DNA of 10,669 nt from an uncultured Gammaproteobacteria bacterium. GTDB lineage: Bacteria > Pseudomonadota > Gammaproteobacteria > Steroidobacterales > Woeseiaceae. Each line of letters begins with the position of its first letter. Position 1 is the stretch's first letter. Location: contig CALKYK010000162.1 of the NCBI GenBank assembly GCA_938003715.1, positions 1 to 10,669 of the forward strand. Direction: 5' to 3'. Below, one piece after another: positions 7,362-10,669 of the stretch. The notes under the pieces are model-generated. The model saw nothing but the letters and a program-made list of their open reading frames with translations. It was not told the origin of the DNA and did not search any database. The position numbers and the translations under genes are program-made.

Positions 7362-8375
7362 CTATTTGGCGTTGTACAGCGCGACGGCCGTGTCGAGCAT
7401 GCGGTTCGAAAAGCCCCACTCGTTGTCGTACCAGGCAATCACCTTGACCAGGTTGCCCTGCATCACTTTCGTCAGGCCGGCATCGAAAATCGACGATGCG
7501 GGATGGTGATTGAAGTCGATCGACACCAGCGGTTCGTCGTTGTAGTCGAGTACGCCTTTCAATTCGCCTTCGCTCGCTTTCTTCATGACGACGTTGATCT
7601 CGTCGATCGTCGTATCGCGTTCGGCAATGAACGACAGGTCCACCGCGGATACGTTGATCGTGGGGATGCGCATCGAGAAGCCGTCGAGGCGCCCGTTCAG
7701 TTCCGGCAGCACGAGCCCGACGGCCGCCGCCGCCCCGGTCTTGGTCGGGATCTGCGACATCGTCGCGGCACGCGCGCGGCGCAGGTCCTTGTGGAAGACG
7801 TCGGTCAGCACCTGGTCGTTCGTGTAGGCATGAATCGTCGTCATGATGCCGTGCTTGACGCCGATTTTCTCGTGCAGCGGCTTGACCAGCGGCGCCAGGC
7901 AGTTGGTTGTGCACGACGCGTTGGAAATGACTTCGTGGCTTTTCTTCAGGATATCGTGATTGACGCCATAGACGATCGTCGCATCGACGTCGCCGCCGCC
8001 CGGCGCCGAAATGATGACCTTTTTCGCGCCGCCGGCAAGGTGCTTGCCTGCCGCCTCGCGGTTGCTGAAAAAGCCCGTGCACTCGAAGACGATCTCGACG
8101 CCGAGTTTGCCCCACGGCAGCTTCGCCGGATCGCGCTCGGCCAGCACGCGGATGCGATCGCCGTTGACGATCATGTGATCGCCATCGACCTCGACGGTGC
8201 CCGGAAACGGTCCGTGCGCCGTGTCGCGGCGCGTCAGGTGCGCATTCGTATTTGCATCGCCAAGGTCGTTGGCGGCGACGATGTCGATGTCCGACTTCCT
8301 GTCGCCTTCGTACAGCGCCCGCAAAACGTTGCGACCGATGCGGCCGTATCCGTTGATGCCGACTTTGATTGCCAT
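7362..8375 (-). CDS. gap: glyceraldehyde-3-phosphate dehydrogenase (type I)
   Basis: This enzyme oxidises glyceraldehyde 3-phosphate with NAD(P) and phosphate to 1,3-bisphosphoglycerate, the substrate of the next gene, pgk. The 337-residue protein has the Rossmann start GINGYGRIGRN (6-16), the active-site stretch SNASCTTNC with Cys155, His182 in TIHAYTNDQ, and the catalytic-domain motifs SQIPTKTGAAAAVG and AWYDNEWGFSNRM. The segment ANDLGDANTNAHLTRRDTAHG is like the Gap form common in many proteobacteria rather than E. coli GapA; I cannot settle cofactor preference from it. The ATG is set by a strong Shine-Dalgarno, AGGAGA, 5 bases upstream. The gene follows tkt by 45 bases and precedes pgk by 22, which supports one operon. 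It ends in TAG. The frame is intact. Confidence 0.97.
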   Translation of the reverse strand: MAIKVGINGYGRIGRNVLRALYEGDRKSDIDIVAANDLGDANTNAHLTRRDTAHGPFPGTVEVDGDHMIVNGDRIRVLAERDPAKLPWGKLGVEIVFECTGFFSNREAAGKHLAGGAKKVIISAPGGGDVDATIVYGVNHDILKKSHEVISNASCTTNCLAPLVKPLHEKIGVKHGIMTTIHAYTNDQVLTDVFHKDLRRARAATMSQIPTKTGAAAAVGLVLPELNGRLDGFSMRIPTINVSAVDLSFIAERDTTIDEINVVMKKASEGELKGVLDYNDEPLVSIDFNHHPASSIFDAGLTKVMQGNLVKVIAWYDNEWGFSNRMLDTAVALYNAK

Positions 8376-8380
8376 CTGGT

Positions 8381-8386
8381 TCTCCT
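8381..8386 (-). promoter_or_regulatory. strong ribosome binding site for gap
   Basis: AGGAGA on the minus strand lies 5 bases before the gap ATG (8373-8375). It is the best Shine-Dalgarno sequence in the window; tkt, pgk and pyk have weak or no visible ones. Confidence 0.75.
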
Positions 8387-8420
8387 GCAGTGCGTGCCCG
8401 CGGACGCGAGCGTCAAATAC

Positions 8421-10451
8421 TTAAGTCAGGGTTTCCCGCGCAACGCCGACGATGTTGTCGACGGTGAAACCGAAGTGCTCGAACAGCACGTTCGCCGGCG
8501 CCGACGCGCCGAACCGGTCGAGCCCGACGACGCGTCCGGCCGGACCGACGACGCGCCACCAACCGTCGGTCGCGCCGGCCTCGATTGCAACGCGCGCCGT
8601 GACCTTCATCGGCAGCACAGCCGCGCGATAGTCTTCCGGCTGGGCGTCGAACTGCTCGACACAGGGCATCGAGACGACGCGCACCGAGATGCCGTCTGCT
8701 TCGAGGATTTTCGCCGCCCCCATCGCAAGCGCCACCTCGGAGCCGGTCGCAATCAGGATCAGGTCGGGTTCGCCGTGCCCGTGCAACACGTAGCCGCCGC
8801 GGCCGATTGCCGCAAGCTGCTCGGCGCCGCGCGACTGGTGCGGCAGTCCCTGGCGGGTCAGCACCAGGCTGGTCGGGCCGTCGCGGCGCTCGATGGCGTG
8901 GCGCCAGGCAACCGCGGTCTCGACCGTGTCGCAGGGCCGCCATACGCACATGTTCGGCATGAGCCGCAGCGAGGCGACGTGTTCGACCGGCTGGTGCGTC
9001 GGGCCGTCTTCGCCGAGTCCTATCGAATCGTGGGTGAAGACGAATACCTGCTGCACGTTCATCAGTGCCGCCATGCGCAGCGCGTTGCGCGAGTAATCCG
9101 AGAACGTCAGGAACGTGCCGCAGTACGGCAGCATGCCGCCGTGCAGGGACAGCCCGTTGCCGAGCGCCGACATGCCGAATTCGCGCACGCCGAAATAGAT
9201 GTAATTGCCGGCGGCGTTATCCCCGGTGATGACCGTCGACGTCGCGTGTTTCGTGTTGTTCGAGCCGGTGAGATCGGCGCTGCCGCCGACCATCTCGGGC
9301 AGTGCCGGCGCAAAAGCGTCCACTGCGGGTACCGACGCATTGCGTCTTGCCATGTCGGCACCGGCGGCCGCGATCCGGGCGATCGCCTCGTCGGCGAATG
9401 CGTCCCAGCCCGCGGGCAGGCCGCCACGCATGCGCCGTTCGAACTCCGCCGCCAGCTCCGGATGGGCCTCGGCGTAGGCGGCGAAACGGCCCTGCCAGGA
9501 CTGCTCGAACCCGGCGCCGCGATCGCGCGCATCCCAGCCCGCGTAGACGTCGTCCGGAATCTCGAACGGCGCATGCTCCCAGCCGATGGTCTCCCGCGCC
9601 GCGGCAATCTCGTCGTCGCCGAGCGGAGCGCCGTGCGTGCTCGCGGTGCCCTGCTTGTTCGGCGCTCCGTAGCCGATCACGGTCTTTGCGCAGATCATGG
9701 TCGGCCGCTCGATATCACTCATCGCGTCGTCGATCGCCGCCGCGATGGCGGCGCTGTCATGGCCGTTCACATCGTCGATCACCTGCCAGCCATAGGCACG
9801 GAAGCGGGCGGCGGTGTCGTCGGTGAACCAGCCGTCGACTTCGCCGTCGATCGAGATGCCGTTGTCGTCGTAGACGCAGATCAGCTTGCCGAGCTTCAGC
9901 GTACCCGCCAGCGAGCACGCCTCGTGGGATATGCCCTCCATCAGGCAACCGTCGCCCAGGAACACCCAGGTGTGGTGATCGACGATGTCGAATCCATCGC
10001 GGTTGAAGGTTGCGGCGAGCATTTTCTCCGCAAGCGCCATGCCGACCGCGTTCGTGATGCCCTGTCCCAGCGGGCCGGTCGTGGTCTCGATGCCGAGTTC
10101 GATTTCACGCTCCGGGTGACCGGCCGTGTGGCGGCCGAACTGGCGGAAGTTGCGCAGTTCGTCCATCGACAGCGGATAACCGGTCAGGTGCAGGAGGCTG
10201 TACAGCAGCATCGAGCCGTGGCCGTTCGAGAGCACGAACCGGTCCCGGTCCCACCAGCCGGGATTGCCCGGGTTGTGCTTCAGGTAGTCGTTCCACAACA
10301 CCTCGGCGATGTCCGCCATGCCCATCGGCATGCCGGGATGACCGGAGTTGGCAGCCTGCACGGCATCCATGGATAGCGCGCGGATCGCGTTGGCGAGGGT
10401 ACGACGGTCCGTAAGGCCTGCGGTCTGCGGGCGGCTTTCAGCTTGCGACAT
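8421..10451 (-). CDS. tkt: transketolase
   Basis: Transketolase moves two-carbon ketol units between sugar phosphates in the pentose phosphate pathway, using thiamine diphosphate and a divalent metal. The 676-residue protein (663 in E. coli TktA) has the N-terminal motif ANSGHPGMPMGMADI with His38, NGHGS with His78, the cofactor motif GDGCLMEGISHEA (166-178) ending at Asn197 in DDNGIS, catalytic Glu424 in GVREFGM, and the signature GEDGPTHQPVEHVASLR (480-496). The C-terminal domain, with ILIATGSEVALA, is present. The extra length is mostly about 14 residues before RRTLANAIRALSMDAV, so a later start is conceivable, but ATG at 10451 is the obvious choice; its Shine-Dalgarno is poor. It is first in the apparent tkt-gap-pgk transcript and ends in TAA. 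Confidence 0.97.
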   Translation of the reverse strand: MSQAESRPQTAGLTDRRTLANAIRALSMDAVQAANSGHPGMPMGMADIAEVLWNDYLKHNPGNPGWWDRDRFVLSNGHGSMLLYSLLHLTGYPLSMDELRNFRQFGRHTAGHPEREIELGIETTTGPLGQGITNAVGMALAEKMLAATFNRDGFDIVDHHTWVFLGDGCLMEGISHEACSLAGTLKLGKLICVYDDNGISIDGEVDGWFTDDTAARFRAYGWQVIDDVNGHDSAAIAAAIDDAMSDIERPTMICAKTVIGYGAPNKQGTASTHGAPLGDDEIAAARETIGWEHAPFEIPDDVYAGWDARDRGAGFEQSWQGRFAAYAEAHPELAAEFERRMRGGLPAGWDAFADEAIARIAAAGADMARRNASVPAVDAFAPALPEMVGGSADLTGSNNTKHATSTVITGDNAAGNYIYFGVREFGMSALGNGLSLHGGMLPYCGTFLTFSDYSRNALRMAALMNVQQVFVFTHDSIGLGEDGPTHQPVEHVASLRLMPNMCVWRPCDTVETAVAWRHAIERRDGPTSLVLTRQGLPHQSRGAEQLAAIGRGGYVLHGHGEPDLILIATGSEVALAMGAAKILEADGISVRVVSMPCVEQFDAQPEDYRAAVLPMKVTARVAIEAGATDGWWRVVGPAGRVVGLDRFGASAPANVLFEHFGFTVDNIVGVARETLT

Positions 10452-10526
10452 ATTCGAAGAGGCGGACCTTTGCGGTCGATCTTATCGTTAAATTCGGGGC
10501 TTTGCGGCGGTGGAAGCGCCGGGCGC

Positions 10527-10555
10527 ATTGTCCCTGTTTAGCATGGGTGTCGCAA
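10527..10555 (-). promoter_or_regulatory. candidate sigma70 promoter of the tkt-gap-pgk operon
   Basis: The minus strand has TTGCGA (10550-10555), 17 bases, then GACAAT (10527-10532), each matching consensus at 4 of 6 positions. It would give a leader of about 70 bases before the tkt ATG. The remaining leader (10452-10526) shows no riboswitch or attenuator that I can recognise. A closer AT-rich patch, TTTAACGATAAG (about 10482-10493), is an alternative -10 region. Confidence 0.4.
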
Positions 10556-10626
10556 GCGCGTGGAGCCCTTCCGCACCGAGACATTCGGTTACAAAAGCCG
10601 CGTGGTCCGGCCGGAGCGGCTTGGGT

Positions 10627-10632
10627 TACAAT
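10627..10632 (+). promoter_or_regulatory. candidate -10 element for the rightward gene
   Basis: TACAAT matches the -10 consensus at 5 of 6 positions and lies 32 bases before the ATG at 10665. The -35 position (10604-10609, GGTCCG) is poor, so an activator or another sigma factor would be needed, or the match is chance. Confidence 0.35.
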
Positions 10633-10664
10633 CCGCGGTCAACTCGATAAAAAGCAGCAAATTC

Positions 10665-10669
10665 ATGAG
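10665..10669 (+). CDS. start of a rightward gene, possibly metK
   Basis: The last five bases, ATGAG, could open a plus-strand gene reading Met then Ser or Arg. They follow a candidate -10 element and an A-rich leader (10649-10661). In Pseudomonas, metK (S-adenosylmethionine synthetase, often starting Met-Ser-Glu) lies close to and divergent from tkt, so metK is the best guess. Only synteny supports this, and nothing in five bases can confirm it. Confidence 0.3.

Noticed and set aside
8376..8420. Terminator between tkt and gap (short GACG/CGTC hairpin on the minus strand)
   Set aside because: The stem is only 4-5 bases with a tiny loop and no following run of T.
6912..10376. A 1154-codon open frame on the plus strand, antisense to pgk, gap and tkt
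   Set aside because: Its translation shows no recognisable domain and it lies opposite three clearly real genes. Long open antisense frames are expected from GC-rich codon bias.
10452..10664. SAM or SAH riboswitch upstream of a possible metK
   Set aside because: I could not find a conserved core of any known class, and the presumed leader (about 25-30 bases) is too short.

Overview
The window is GC-rich bacterial DNA and looks like part of a gammaproteobacterial chromosome. Protein-level resemblance supports this: the pyruvate kinase is PykA-like, the phosphoglycerate kinase closely follows the Escherichia coli sequence, and the order tkt-gap-pgk with pyk close by is known from gammaproteobacteria. 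No species can be named from the sequence alone.

Layout from left to right. Positions 1-767 (minus) hold most of a MoxR-type AAA+ ATPase cut by the left edge. Positions 841-3200 (minus) hold an Ntn-hydrolase of the penicillin acylase family whose frame is broken once near 2041-2062. Positions 3238-4677 (minus) hold pyruvate kinase. A 130-base divergent promoter region follows. Positions 4808-6172 (plus) hold a Tat-exported protein of the PhoX/DUF839 family. It is the only complete plus-strand gene and it overlaps the end of pgk tail to tail by 9 bases. Positions 6164-7339 (minus) hold phosphoglycerate kinase, interrupted by one in-frame TAG at codon 100. Positions 7362-8375 (minus) hold glyceraldehyde-3-phosphate dehydrogenase and 8421-10451 (minus) transketolase. 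From 10452 to 10664 there is a divergent promoter region. A plus-strand ATG at 10665 probably opens the next gene; metK is a guess from synteny.

Transketolase, Gap, Pgk and Pyk form a central-carbon block. Transketolase supplies glyceraldehyde 3-phosphate from the pentose phosphate pathway, Gap and Pgk carry it to 3-phosphoglycerate, and Pyk makes pyruvate. tkt-gap-pgk has gaps of 45 and 22 bases and is probably one transcript. The PhoX gene, on the other strand, separates pyk from that operon. The aldolase gene fba, which often follows pyk in related clusters, is not in this window; the acylase and MoxR genes occupy the space instead.

The main oddities are the two single lesions, a nonsense codon in pgk and a frameshift in the acylase gene. 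Both genes are well conserved on each side of the lesion. Sequencing or assembly error, recent mutation, or (less likely) recoding could each explain this. I found no CRISPR array, transposon, tRNA, rRNA or clearly new multi-gene system.
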